A stretch of DNA of 31,425 nucleotides from VRUE01 sp036376915 (lineage in GTDB: Bacteria; Actinomycetota; Thermoleophilia; Solirubrobacterales; 70-9), in the NCBI GenBank assembly GCA_036376915.1, contig DASUZK010000105.1:1-31425 (forward strand), in the 5' to 3' direction. Numbering within the stretch: position 1 is the first letter of the stretch; each line of letters opens with the position of its first letter. A model generated the notes under the pieces. The model saw only the letters and a program-made list of their open reading frames with translations, had not been told where the DNA came from and made no database searches. The translations under genes were made by a program, and so were the position numbers. Positions 1 through 6,244 of the stretch are shown piece by piece.

Positions 1-453
1 GAAGGCGTGCCGTTCACGGTGCTGAAGTTCCGCACGATGGTGGTCGACGCCGAGGAGCGGCTGGGCGAGCTCGTCGACCTGGAGGAGCTCGAGGAGCCGG
101 CCTTCAAGATCCCCGACGACCCGCGCATCACCCGCGCCGGCCGGTTCCTGCGGCGCACCAGCATCGACGAGTTGCCACAGCTGATCAACGTCCTGCTCGG
201 CCACATGTCGCTGGTCGGGCCGCGACCGGAGGAGGAGGCCGTCGTCGCCCTCTACGACGAGCGCCAGCGCATCCGCCTCGCGGTCAAGCCGGGCCTGACC
301 GGGCCGATGCAGGTCTACGGCCGCGGCGACCTCACCTTCGAGGAGCGGCTGGCGATGGAGCGCGACTACCTGGACAACCTCTCGATCACCAGCGACCTGG
401 CAATCCTGCTGCGCACGCCGCGGGCGATCGTCCGCGGCGACGGCGCCTACTAG
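1..453 (+). CDS. Bacterial sugar transferase (initiating glycosyl-1-phosphate transferase), C-terminal part
   Basis: This is the C-terminal catalytic part of a polyprenyl-phosphate sugar-1-phosphate transferase (WcaJ/ExoY/WbaP type). The family loads the first sugar phosphate onto undecaprenyl phosphate at the inner membrane and so starts a polysaccharide repeat unit. The reading frame is open from base 1, so the gene is cut by the window edge; the GTG at position 7 is internal and is not the start. Family motifs are visible: KFRTM near the left end, then RRTSIDELPQL with the family's DELPQ element, then MSLVGPRP, and the tail GLTGPMQVYGR. The hydrophobic N-terminal helix lies outside the window. 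A GT2 gene follows 8 nt after the stop, so the two are probably co-transcribed. The exact sugar cannot be told from this fragment. Confidence 0.93.
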   Translation, partial: EGVPFTVLKFRTMVVDAEERLGELVDLEELEEPAFKIPDDPRITRAGRFLRRTSIDELPQLINVLLGHMSLVGPRPEEEAVVALYDERQRIRLAVKPGLTGPMQVYGRGDLTFEERLAMERDYLDNLSITSDLAILLRTPRAIVRGDGAY

Positions 454-461
454 AGAATCGC

Positions 462-1343
462 ATGGCGAGCAAGCTCGACCTCGAGGTCGTCGTCGTCAGC
501 CACGGCGCCGAAGGGCTGCTGCGGCGCTGCCTGCGCTCGCTCGCCGAGCATCCGGCGAGCGGCTCGATGCGGGTCACCGTGGTCGACAGCGGCAGCACCG
601 ACTCGACCCCGGACATGGTCGAGCGCGAGTTCCCTTCGGTGCGGCTCCTGCGCCGCGACAACATCGGCTTCTCCGCCGCCAACAACGTCGTCCTGCGCGA
701 GGACGAGGCCGAGGCGGTGCTGCTGCTCAACCCCGACACCGAGGTCTACGCCGGCACGCTCGACGCGGCGCTGGCGCGGCTGCGCTCGGACGAGCGGATC
801 GGCATGGTCGGCTGCAAGCTGGTGACCGAGTCGGGCGAGCTCGACCATGCCTGCAAGCGCTCCTTCCCCACCCCGCTCAGCGCCCTCGCCCACTTCACCG
901 GGATCGGCCGCGGCGACGGCGCCTCGGCCTCGCTCAGCCAGTACCGAGCCACTCATCTGGGCGACGACGAGGCGGGTGAGGTCGACGCGGTCAACGGGGC
1001 GTTCATGCTTTGCCGGGCTGAGGCGGTACGCGAGGTCGGGCTGCTCGACGAGGGCTACTGGCTCTACATGGAGGATCTCGACTGGTGCCGGCGCTTCTGG
1101 CAGGCGGGCTGGAAGGTCTTCTACGAGCCCGCGGGCGTCGCCCTCCACGTCAAGGGCGGCTCCAGCGGCAAGCGCCGCGCCCCCAAACAAGAGATCGCCT
1201 TCCACCGCGGGATGGGCCGCTTCTACCGCCGCTTTGACGCCCCCGAGCACAACCCGCTCGTCAACGCCGCCGTCTACACCGGGATCGGGGCGAAGCTGGC
1301 GGTCAGTCTCGGCATCACCGCGGTCAAGGGTCAGGCCCGTTAG
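462..1343 (+). CDS. Family 2 glycosyltransferase (rhamnosyltransferase-like)
   Basis: A 293-aa cytoplasmic GT-A fold glycosyltransferase that probably adds a sugar to the lipid-linked repeat unit. Visible motifs, in order: the nucleotide-binding start VVVVSHGAEG, VVDSGSTDST, NIGFSAANN, the DXD-like LLNPDTEV, and the acceptor-side pattern GAFMLCRAEAVREVGLLDEG followed by YMEDLDWC, where the ED pair is the usual catalytic-base region. This pattern is typical of WbbL-type rhamnosyltransferases, which fits the dTDP-rhamnose genes nearby. The ATG at 462 is 8 nt after the sugar transferase stop, so the pair is likely one operon. Donor and linkage are inferred, not shown. Confidence 0.92.
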   Translation: MASKLDLEVVVVSHGAEGLLRRCLRSLAEHPASGSMRVTVVDSGSTDSTPDMVEREFPSVRLLRRDNIGFSAANNVVLREDEAEAVLLLNPDTEVYAGTLDAALARLRSDERIGMVGCKLVTESGELDHACKRSFPTPLSALAHFTGIGRGDGASASLSQYRATHLGDDEAGEVDAVNGAFMLCRAEAVREVGLLDEGYWLYMEDLDWCRRFWQAGWKVFYEPAGVALHVKGGSSGKRRAPKQEIAFHRGMGRFYRRFDAPEHNPLVNAAVYTGIGAKLAVSLGITAVKGQAR

Positions 1344-1423
1344 CGGGCCGCCGGCCAGAGGGTGCTTCATTACTCAGTTCTTGCAGATCTAATGCGTCCC
1401 GGCTTGGGTGTCGATGGCTCCGC

Positions 1424-1624
1424 ATGGTGGGCCAAAACGCATATGTCCAGAGCCACCCGATCCGGGCCAGGATCCTTGCCTTGTACGAGCAAGACGAGCA
1501 GCGGTCGCTCGCGGCCGAAGACCTCCTCCAGGAGCTGGGCGATAGGCAAGCCACTCGTTCCGCCGTGGCGTACCACGTCCGGATCCTGAGAGACGCCGGA
1601 CTTCTCCCCAAAGCCGGCAGCTAG
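1424..1624 (+). CDS. Small winged-helix (ArsR-like) DNA-binding protein
   Basis: A 66-aa ORF whose middle (SHPIRARILALYEQDEQ, then LLQELGD and AVAYHVRILRDAGLL) matches the helix-turn-helix plus start of the wing of ArsR/PadR-like regulators. It ends right after the recognition helix, shorter than the usual 90-110 aa, so it may be a truncated remnant or a minimal regulator. The ATG at 1424 has no good ribosome-binding site. It converges on vapC with 8 nt between stops. Codon use is less GC-biased than in the neighbours. The domain call is fairly safe; function as a regulator is inference. Confidence 0.6.
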   Translation: MVGQNAYVQSHPIRARILALYEQDEQRSLAAEDLLQELGDRQATRSAVAYHVRILRDAGLLPKAGS

Positions 1625-1632
1625 CTCGAACG

Positions 1633-2040
1633 CTAGGAGATCGTCAGCACCTCGATCGAGGTCGCCGTTGCGGCGGCTTTGGCGAGACGGACGTCGAGAG
1701 TCACCAGCGGCGTGTCGAGCTGCTGGGCCAAGGCGACGTAGAGGCCGTCGTAGAAGCTGAAGTTGTGCCGCAAGGCCCACGCTCGGTCGAGCAGGCCGGC
1801 GTGGACGATGCGGCGCAAGGGGAACCCCGTCAAGTCGCGGAGCGCAGCGGCTGCACGATCGTCCTCCAGCCTCCCGATCGAGGCCAGGCGGCGCAGCGAG
1901 TGACCGACCTCGGCGTCGATTAGGTGGGGTGCCCATAGCGAGTGGCGCTTGCTTCGGGCCGAGAGCTGCCTCTCCGCCCAGCTGGAGCACTCCCCACCGG
2001 TGAGCACCGCGACTAGAACCGACGCGTCCATGACGGCCAT
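1633..2040 (-). CDS. vapC: VapC-family PIN-domain ribonuclease toxin
   Basis: A 135-aa PIN-domain protein, the length expected of a VapC toxin, which is a metal-dependent RNase that usually cuts tRNA or rRNA. The conserved acidic residues are present: Asp5 in MDASVLV, Glu44 in LIDAEVGHSL, Asp98 in FSFYDGLYVALA and Asp116 in LVTLDVRLA. The gene starts 9 nt after the stop of an upstream CopG/RHH-type antitoxin gene, the standard vapBC order. The active site looks intact, so this is probably a working toxin. The RNA target cannot be read from the sequence. Confidence 0.9.
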   Translation of the reverse strand: MAVMDASVLVAVLTGGECSSWAERQLSARSKRHSLWAPHLIDAEVGHSLRRLASIGRLEDDRAAAALRDLTGFPLRRIVHAGLLDRAWALRHNFSFYDGLYVALAQQLDTPLVTLDVRLAKAAATATSIEVLTIS

Positions 2041-2049
2041 ATGCGTCGC

Positions 2050-2280
2050 CTACTCGCCGCGGAGCTCGCGCTGGACGGAGACGATCTCCTCAGCCGTGAG
2101 GCCGGAGCTGCCACGGGCGCGAGCACTGGCGAAGACCTCCTCGATCGTCGCCTGTTTGGCCAGCTCTTCGAGGTCGCGCTTGATGTAGTCGGAGAGGGAG
2201 AGGCCCTCGGTCGCGGCGCGGACCTTGAGCGTCTTGTGGACCTCGTCGGGCACGTTGCGGATCTGGATCATCTTGGGCAT
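2050..2280 (-). CDS. vapB: VapB-type ribbon-helix-helix antitoxin
   Basis: A 76-aa protein with the RHH start MIQIRNVPDEVHKTLKVRA and the helix LSLSDYIKRDLEEL, typical of CopG/Arc-like VapB antitoxins, followed by an acidic tail that would wrap the toxin. RHH antitoxins bind their own promoter as dimers and repress the operon. The start at 2280 (MPKM) was chosen over longer upstream frames because the RHH domain begins at once and a TAATGT -10-like box sits exactly 7 nt upstream, implying a leaderless mRNA. The toxin gene follows 9 nt later. Confidence 0.88.
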   Translation of the reverse strand: MPKMIQIRNVPDEVHKTLKVRAATEGLSLSDYIKRDLEELAKQATIEEVFASARARGSSGLTAEEIVSVQRELRGE

Positions 2281-2287
2281 GTGGATG

Positions 2288-2293
2288 ACATTA
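2288..2293 (-). promoter_or_regulatory. -10-like box (TAATGT) of a leaderless vapB transcript
   Basis: On the minus strand TAATGT fits the actinobacterial TAnnnT -10 pattern and lies 7 nt before the vapB ATG, so transcription would begin at about the start codon. No clear -35 box is seen. Confidence 0.4.
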
Positions 2294-2420
2294 GGCCATG
2301 CGGCGGACATGTCTACTGCGGTCGCTTGGGTCATGGGAGAACCGTTGCAGGCTCCGGTGCACGCGTGGTGCGGCGAATGTGACGGGACCGTGCCAATTCC
2401 GGCACCGGAGGCGCTCGACC

Positions 2421-2969
2421 TCAGAAAGGCAGGGTCTCGGCGAGCTCGGCCAGCGTCGGCGCGGTGCTGTCGCGCTCGCTGACCAGGGGCTCGGAGACGG
2501 GCCACTCGACCGCCACCCCGGAGTCGTCCCAGGCGATGCCGGCCTCGGTCGCCGGGTCGTAGACGCTCGAGCAGAGGTAGGCGACGTCGGCGACGTCGCT
2601 GATCACGGCAAAGCCGTGGGCGAAGCCGACCGGGACGAAGAGCTGGCGGTGGAGCACGTCGTCGAGGAGGTGGCCCTCCCACTGCCCGTAGGTCGGGGAG
2701 TCGCGCCGCAGGTCGACGGCGACGTCGAAGATCTCGCCGCGCGCGCAGCGGACCAGCTTCGCCTGGCCGGGCTCGGTCTGGAAGTGCAGGCCGCGCAGCG
2801 TGCCCTTGGCCGAGCGCGACTGGTTGTGCTGGACGAACTCGGCGTCCACCCCGTGCTCGGCCAGGAGGTCGCGGCGGTAGGTCTCGAGGAAGAAGCCGCG
2901 ATCGTCGCCGTGGACCGCCGGCTCGAGCAGGACGGTCCCGCCGAGCTTCGTGGGCAGGCGCTTCAGCAT
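2421..2969 (-). CDS. rfbC: dTDP-4-dehydrorhamnose 3,5-epimerase
   Basis: A 182-aa cupin-fold enzyme, the usual RmlC length. It epimerises C3 and C5 of dTDP-4-keto-6-deoxyglucose, the third step to dTDP-L-rhamnose. Signature residues are visible: DDRGFFLETYR near the start, HNQSRSAKGTLRGLHFQ containing catalytic His62, Lys71 in GQAKLVR, FVPVGFAHGF and Tyr131. Its ATG shares one base with the rfbB stop (TGATG), so translation is coupled. About 140 bp of non-coding sequence separate its end from the vapB start; I see no strong terminator there. Confidence 0.96.
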   Translation of the reverse strand: MLKRLPTKLGGTVLLEPAVHGDDRGFFLETYRRDLLAEHGVDAEFVQHNQSRSAKGTLRGLHFQTEPGQAKLVRCARGEIFDVAVDLRRDSPTYGQWEGHLLDDVLHRQLFVPVGFAHGFAVISDVADVAYLCSSVYDPATEAGIAWDDSGVAVEWPVSEPLVSERDSTAPTLAELAETLPF

Positions 2970-3952
2970 CAGCCGAGCGCCCTGCCGTACTGCTTCTCGT
3001 AGTACTCGCGGTACTCGCCGGAGCGGATCGGCCCCCACCACTCCTCGTTCTCGCGGTACCACCGCACCGTGCGCTCCAGGCCCTCGGCGAAGCGCACCTG
3101 CGCTTCCCAGCCGAGCTGCTCGCGGATCTTCTCGCTGCCCAGCGAGTAGCGGCGGTCGTGGCCGGGACGGTCGGCGACGTACTCGATCAGGCCATCGTCG
3201 CCGCCGGTCAGCTCGATCACCCGCTTGACCACCTCGATGTTCTCGCACTCGTCGGGCCCGCCGACGTTGTAGGCCTCGCCGGGACGCCCCTTCTCCAGCA
3301 CGGTGTGGATGCCGCGGCAGAAGTCCTCGACGTAGAGCCAGTTGCGGACCTGGCGCCCGTCGCCGTAGATCGGCAGCGAGTCGCCGTGCAGCGCGTTCAG
3401 CACCATCAGCGGGATCAGCTTCTCCGGGTACTGGCGCGGGCCGTAGTTGTTGGAGCCGCGGCAGATCACGGCCTCGAGGCCGTAGGTGTGGAAGTGGGCG
3501 GCGACGAGAAGGTCGCCGGCGGCCTTGGTCGCCGAGTAGGGCGAGGAGGGGTCCAGCGGCGAGGCCTCGGTGAAGGAGCCCGACTCGATCGAGCCGTAGA
3601 CCTCGTCGGTGGAGACCTGCAGGTAGCGGCCGACACCGAGCTCGCGGGCGGCGTCGAGCAGGGTGCCGGTGCCGATCACGTGGGTGCGGGCGAAGGCGTC
3701 CTGGTCGTCGATCGAGCGGTCGACGTGGGACTCGGCGGCGAAGTTGACGACGGCGTCGCAGCCCTCCATCGCCTCGCGCACGACCACCGGGTCCTCGATC
3801 GCGCCGACGACGAGCTCCGTCCCCTCGGGCAGGTTCTCCCGCCGCCCGGCGTAGGTGAGCTTGTCGAGCACCCGCACCTCGTGCTCCCCGCCGACGAGGC
3901 GCACGTAGGTCGAGCCGATGAACCCGGCGGCGCCGGTGACGAGGAGCTTCAC
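2969..3952 (-). CDS. rfbB: dTDP-glucose 4,6-dehydratase
   Basis: A 327-aa extended short-chain dehydrogenase, the normal RmlB size, making dTDP-4-keto-6-deoxy-D-glucose in the second step to dTDP-L-rhamnose. The Rossmann motif TGAAGFIGS is at residues 6-14, the dehydratase-specific STDEVYGS (Thr115, Asp116, Glu117) is intact, and the catalytic Tyr139/Lys143 pair sits in SPYSATKAAG. HVDRSI and NNYGPRQYPEKLIP are also family hallmarks. The start is the GTG at 3952, just before MKLLVTG. A TACCCT -10-like box lies 8 nt upstream, and a terminator-like hairpin ends about 33 nt upstream. Confidence 0.97.
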   Translation of the reverse strand: MKLLVTGAAGFIGSTYVRLVGGEHEVRVLDKLTYAGRRENLPEGTELVVGAIEDPVVVREAMEGCDAVVNFAAESHVDRSIDDQDAFARTHVIGTGTLLDAARELGVGRYLQVSTDEVYGSIESGSFTEASPLDPSSPYSATKAAGDLLVAAHFHTYGLEAVICRGSNNYGPRQYPEKLIPLMVLNALHGDSLPIYGDGRQVRNWLYVEDFCRGIHTVLEKGRPGEAYNVGGPDECENIEVVKRVIELTGGDDGLIEYVADRPGHDRRYSLGSEKIREQLGWEAQVRFAEGLERTVRWYRENEEWWGPIRSGEYREYYEKQYGRALG

Positions 3953-3960
3953 GCGGCGGA

Positions 3961-3966
3961 AGGGTA
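3961..3966 (-). promoter_or_regulatory. Possible -10 box (TACCCT) for rfbB
   Basis: TACCCT (TAnnnT) on the minus strand lies 8 nt before the rfbB GTG start. It could give rfbB its own nearly leaderless promoter, independent of the upstream tRNA-like transcript. The -35 match is poor. Confidence 0.3.
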
Positions 3967-3984
3967 GCGGTCCTGAAACGACAA

Positions 3985-4002
3985 GACCCGCCGGAGCGGG
4001 TC
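3985..4002 (-). terminator. Terminator-like hairpin before rfbB
   Basis: A perfect 7-bp stem GACCCGC/GCGGGTC closes a TCCG tetraloop (minus strand) and is followed by the T-rich TTGTCGTTT. It could end the upstream tRNA-like/structured RNA transcript. Its bases 3988-3997 can instead pair with 4085-4094 over 10 bp, so the hairpin and the larger fold exclude each other. Confidence 0.5.
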
Positions 4003-4094
4003 GAGTCTGGCGAAGCGGGGAGCCACCCCGCAGATGATTGACACCCGTGGACTACGTTACCACGGCCCACCCAGACTCGAACCTGCTCCGGCGG
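3988..4094. repeat. Structured inverted-repeat element sharing sequence with the tRNA-like gene
   Basis: This non-coding element has two 10-bp helices: 3988-3997 with 4085-4094, and 4001-4010 with 4071-4080. They enclose two hairpins, GCGGGG/CCCCGC (4015-4031) and CCGTGG/CCACGG (4045-4065). Read on the plus strand, GGCGAAG (4009-4015), then a hairpin, then AGATGATTGACAC reproduces the 5' half of the minus-strand tRNA-like gene, with a D-arm hairpin of different sequence but the same shape. A T-arm-like GGTTCGAGTC occurs on the minus strand at 4083-4074, repeating the one in the tRNA. I cannot complete a second cloverleaf here. It may be a degenerate inverted copy, a leader RNA, or both. Confidence 0.6.
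4031..4044 (-). promoter_or_regulatory. 14-nt antisense match to the tRNA-like anticodon arm
   Basis: The minus-strand RNA of this stretch is perfectly complementary to nt 26-39 of the tRNA-like RNA (4165-4152). That covers the last D-stem base, the 5' anticodon stem and the whole anticodon loop. The neighbouring CTTCGCC also matches GGCGAAG at tRNA nt 5-11. Pairing would compete with the cloverleaf. A regulatory role is inference. Confidence 0.4.
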
Positions 4095-4102
4095 CCTATC
4101 TG

Positions 4103-4190
4103 CGGAGGGCGCCGGACTCGAACCGGATCCGAGGCTAGTCGGACATGATGAGTGTCAATCATCTGAAGACACCCGTCTCCTTCGCCCTCC
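4103..4190 (-). tRNA. Selenocysteine-tRNA-like 'allo-tRNA' (8/4 fold), anticodon GAC
   Basis: All 88 nt can be placed in one cloverleaf. The acceptor stem is 8 bp (GGAGGGCG with CGCCCTCC) with discriminator G at 4103. Two linker bases lead to a 6-bp D stem GGAGAC/GTCTTC with loop GGGT. The anticodon stem is GATGA/TCATC with loop TTGACAC, giving anticodon GAC at 4156-4154. The long variable arm is TCCGA/TCGGA with a 6-nt loop. The T stem is 4 bp, CCGG/CCGG, with the canonical loop TTCGAGT. The 3' CCA is not encoded. The 6-bp D stem with 4-nt loop and the 8-bp acceptor are hallmarks of bacterial tRNA-Sec, but the anticodon is not TCA. The 8/4 acceptor/T combination is that described for allo-tRNAs. 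G73 and the long variable arm are seryl-tRNA synthetase identity features, so serylation is likely (inference). A TAGCGT -10-like box lies 7 nt upstream. Confidence 0.8.
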
Positions 4191-4197
4191 TGCCGCG

Positions 4198-4203
4198 ACG
4201 CTA
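4198..4203 (-). promoter_or_regulatory. -10-like box (TAGCGT) of the tRNA-like gene
   Basis: TAGCGT on the minus strand ends 7 nt before the first base of the acceptor stem, so transcription would start at or next to the mature 5' end. This is the same spacing seen before several protein genes here. The -35 region is weak. Confidence 0.4.
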
Positions 4204-4291
4204 ACAGTGAATTTCAGGGCTAAATCACCACGTATGTCTATTGACACACTTTGCTTGCAGTTCAGTGTGAAAATCCCGCAGCAGGGGCGAG
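4204..4291. other. AT-richer intergenic stretch upstream of the tRNA-like gene
   Basis: Less GC-rich than the flanks. It holds CACACT (4245-4250) and AGTGTG (4264-4269), a 6-bp inverted repeat that could be an operator. It also holds a third copy of ATTGACAC (4240-4247), the sequence of the tRNA anticodon-loop region. No open frame with coding character is seen. Confidence 0.35.
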
Positions 4292-5146
4292 CTACGCGGC
4301 AGCCTCCTGCTCGGTCTTGCGCTGACCGAGGTAGGCGACAAGCCCGTCGCGCCAGGGGGGCAGCTCGATCGCGTGCTCGCGCTGGCTGGTGAGCGCTGAG
4401 TACGCGGGGCGGGGTGCCGGGCGGCCCAGCATCTCGGTCGTGCCCGAGAGCACGCGGCACTCGACCTTTGCCTGGTCGAAGATCTCGCGGGCGAAGTCGT
4501 ACCAGGAGCAGGCGCCCCCCGCCGCCATGTGATGGATGCCGAACTCGATCCCCTCGATCAGGCGCACGATGCCATAGGCGAGGTGCCAGGTGTAGGTGGG
4601 TGAGCCGACCTGGTCGCGGACCACGAGCACCTCGTTCTGCGTCGCCGCGAGGCGCAGCATCGTCTCGACGAAGTTGGAGCCGCCGATGCCGAAGAGCCAG
4701 GAGGAGCGGACGACGAAGTGGCGCTTGTTGGCCGCCGCGGTCGCCTCCTCGCCGGCCAGCTTGGTGCGGCCGTAGGCCGAGAGCGGCGCCGGCTGGTCGG
4801 TCTCGACGTAAGGGGAGCCCTTGGCGCCGTCGAAGACGTAGTCGCTGGAGACGTAGAGGACAGAGGCGCCGACGGCGGCCGCGGCCGCGGCGACGTGCCC
4901 GGCGCCCTTCCCGTTCACCGCCATGGCCGCATCCTCGGCATCCTCGGCCCCGTCGACGTCGGTCCAGGCGGCGCAGTTGATCGCCACGTCGGGCCGCTCC
5001 AGCTCGAACTTCGAGCTGACGCTCGCCTCGTCGGCGACGTCGAGCTCGGTGTGGCCGAAGCCGACCACGTCGTGGCCGGCGTTGCCCGCGGCGAGGACGA
5101 CGTCGCGGCCAAGCATGCCACCGGCTCCAGTGACCAGGACCTTCAT
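4292..5146 (-). CDS. rfbD: dTDP-4-dehydrorhamnose reductase
   Basis: A 284-aa extended SDR, typical RmlD length, which reduces the 4-keto group with NAD(P)H in the last step to dTDP-L-rhamnose. Motifs: TGAGGMLGRDV at residues 6-16, INCAAWTDVDGAE (the RmlD hallmark), YVSSDYVFDG, the catalytic Tyr125/Lys129 in SAYGRTKLAGE, and VRSSWLFG. The ATG at 5146 was chosen because MKVLVTG begins the Rossmann fold and a GAGGGGG ribosome-binding site lies about 8 nt upstream; the longer upstream frame has no family similarity. It follows rfbA by 13 nt, so the two are one transcription unit. Confidence 0.97.
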   Translation of the reverse strand: MKVLVTGAGGMLGRDVVLAAGNAGHDVVGFGHTELDVADEASVSSKFELERPDVAINCAAWTDVDGAEDAEDAAMAVNGKGAGHVAAAAAAVGASVLYVSSDYVFDGAKGSPYVETDQPAPLSAYGRTKLAGEEATAAANKRHFVVRSSWLFGIGGSNFVETMLRLAATQNEVLVVRDQVGSPTYTWHLAYGIVRLIEGIEFGIHHMAAGGACSWYDFAREIFDQAKVECRVLSGTTEMLGRPAPRPAYSALTSQREHAIELPPWRDGLVAYLGQRKTEQEAAA

Positions 5147-5159
5147 CGCCGCCCCCTCA

Positions 5160-6236
5160 TCAGATGATCTTGATCTCGGACTTGTCCCCGACCAGCATCC
5201 GCAGCGTCTTCGGCATGCCGTCACTGCGGGTGAGCTTCACTTCGCGGCCGAGCAGGCTGGCCTCCATGCGGGTGCCCAGGTCCTCGACCACGGAGCCGGC
5301 GAGGACGATCGAGTGCTCGATTTCCGAGCGGCAGACGCGCACGTCCTCTCCGATCGAGGTGTAGGGGCCGACGTAGGCGTCCTCGATGCGGGCGCCGGCG
5401 CCGATCACGGCCGGGCCGCGAACGACCGAGCCCTTCAGCACCGCGCCCTCCTCGACCACGACCCGCCCCTCGACCCTCGAGCCTTCGTCGACCTCGCCGT
5501 CGATCCGGGTCTCGATCTCCTCCAGCACGAGCCGGTTGGCCTCGAGCATGTCGGCGAGCTGGCCGGTGTCCTTCCACCAACCGCTGACGACCTCCGACCG
5601 AACGGTCTTGCCCTCCTCGATCAAGCCCTGGATCGCCTCGGTGATCTCCAGCTCGCCGCGCCAGGAGGGCTCGAGAGCGCGAGCGGCGTCGAAGATCGGC
5701 GGCGCGAAGAGGTAGACGCCGACCAGGGCGAGGTTCGACGGCGGGTCCTTCGGCTTCTCGATCAGGCGCACGATCCGCTCCCCGTCGAGCTCGGCCACGC
5801 CGTATGACTGCGGGTCCTCGACCGGCGTGAGCAGGATCAGCGCGTCGGGCTCCTCGGCGCGGAAGGTGGCGACGAGCCCGCGCAGCCCGTCGGCGAGCAG
5901 GTTGTCTCCCAGGTACATGACGAAGGGCGAGCCGGCGATGAACTCCTCCGCGGTGAGGACCGCGTGGGCCAGGCCGGCGGGCTCGTCCTGGACGATGTAG
6001 GTGATCTCGGCGCCGAAGTCGGAGCCGTCGCCCGCCGCCTCGCGGATCTCCTCGCCGGTCTCCGGGGCGATGATGATGCCGATCTCGGTGACGCCGGCGT
6101 CGACCAGGGCCTCGATCCCGTAGAAGAGCACGGGCTTGTTGGCGACGGGCACCAGCTGCTTCGCCGAGGTGTGGGTTATCGGGCGCAGCCGCGTCCCGGC
6201 CCCGCCGGAGAGGATCAGGCCTTTCAGGTCTTGCAC
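5160..6236 (-). CDS. rfbA: Glucose-1-phosphate thymidylyltransferase, long form
   Basis: About 358 aa. The nucleotidyltransferase domain joins dTTP and glucose-1-phosphate to dTDP-glucose, the first step of the rhamnose pathway. Visible signatures: LILSGGAGTRLRPITHTSAK (nucleotide loop and catalytic Arg/Lys), VANKPVLFYGIE, YLGDNLL, and IEKPKDPPSN. The C-terminal third carries left-handed beta-helix hexapeptides (for example AVIGAGARIEDAYVGPYTSIG), which marks the long RmlA type. The start is a choice between the GTG at 6236, which begins right before the fold and has a TAGCCT box 8 nt upstream, and an ATG at 6266 with a GAGGTG ribosome-binding site; the latter would overlap the divergent GT gene start. 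I chose 6236 on family length. Confidence 0.95.
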   Translation of the reverse strand: MQDLKGLILSGGAGTRLRPITHTSAKQLVPVANKPVLFYGIEALVDAGVTEIGIIIAPETGEEIREAAGDGSDFGAEITYIVQDEPAGLAHAVLTAEEFIAGSPFVMYLGDNLLADGLRGLVATFRAEEPDALILLTPVEDPQSYGVAELDGERIVRLIEKPKDPPSNLALVGVYLFAPPIFDAARALEPSWRGELEITEAIQGLIEEGKTVRSEVVSGWWKDTGQLADMLEANRLVLEEIETRIDGEVDEGSRVEGRVVVEEGAVLKGSVVRGPAVIGAGARIEDAYVGPYTSIGEDVRVCRSEIEHSIVLAGSVVEDLGTRMEASLLGREVKLTRSDGMPKTLRMLVGDKSEIKII

Positions 6237-6244
6237 TGGCGGGA

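Noticed and set aside
4015..4031. A T-box riboswitch before rfbB (GGGGTGGCTCCCC resembles the T-box core)
   Set aside because: The conserved T-box surroundings and a specifier loop are not found, and the downstream gene is not an aminoacyl-tRNA or amino-acid gene; the resemblance comes from a simple hairpin.
2421..4070. One 549-residue minus-strand protein
   Set aside because: Only the last 182 residues (RfbC) are real; the rest is out of frame with rfbB and low in complexity.
4103..4190. A true selenocysteine tRNA (selC)
   Set aside because: The anticodon loop TTGACAC gives GAC, not TCA, and the T stem has 4 bp instead of the 5 bp of bacterial tRNA-Sec.
4241..4246. TTGACA as a plus-strand -35 box
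   Set aside because: No -10 box at the right distance and no plus-strand gene follows; it is one of three ATTGACAC copies in the block.
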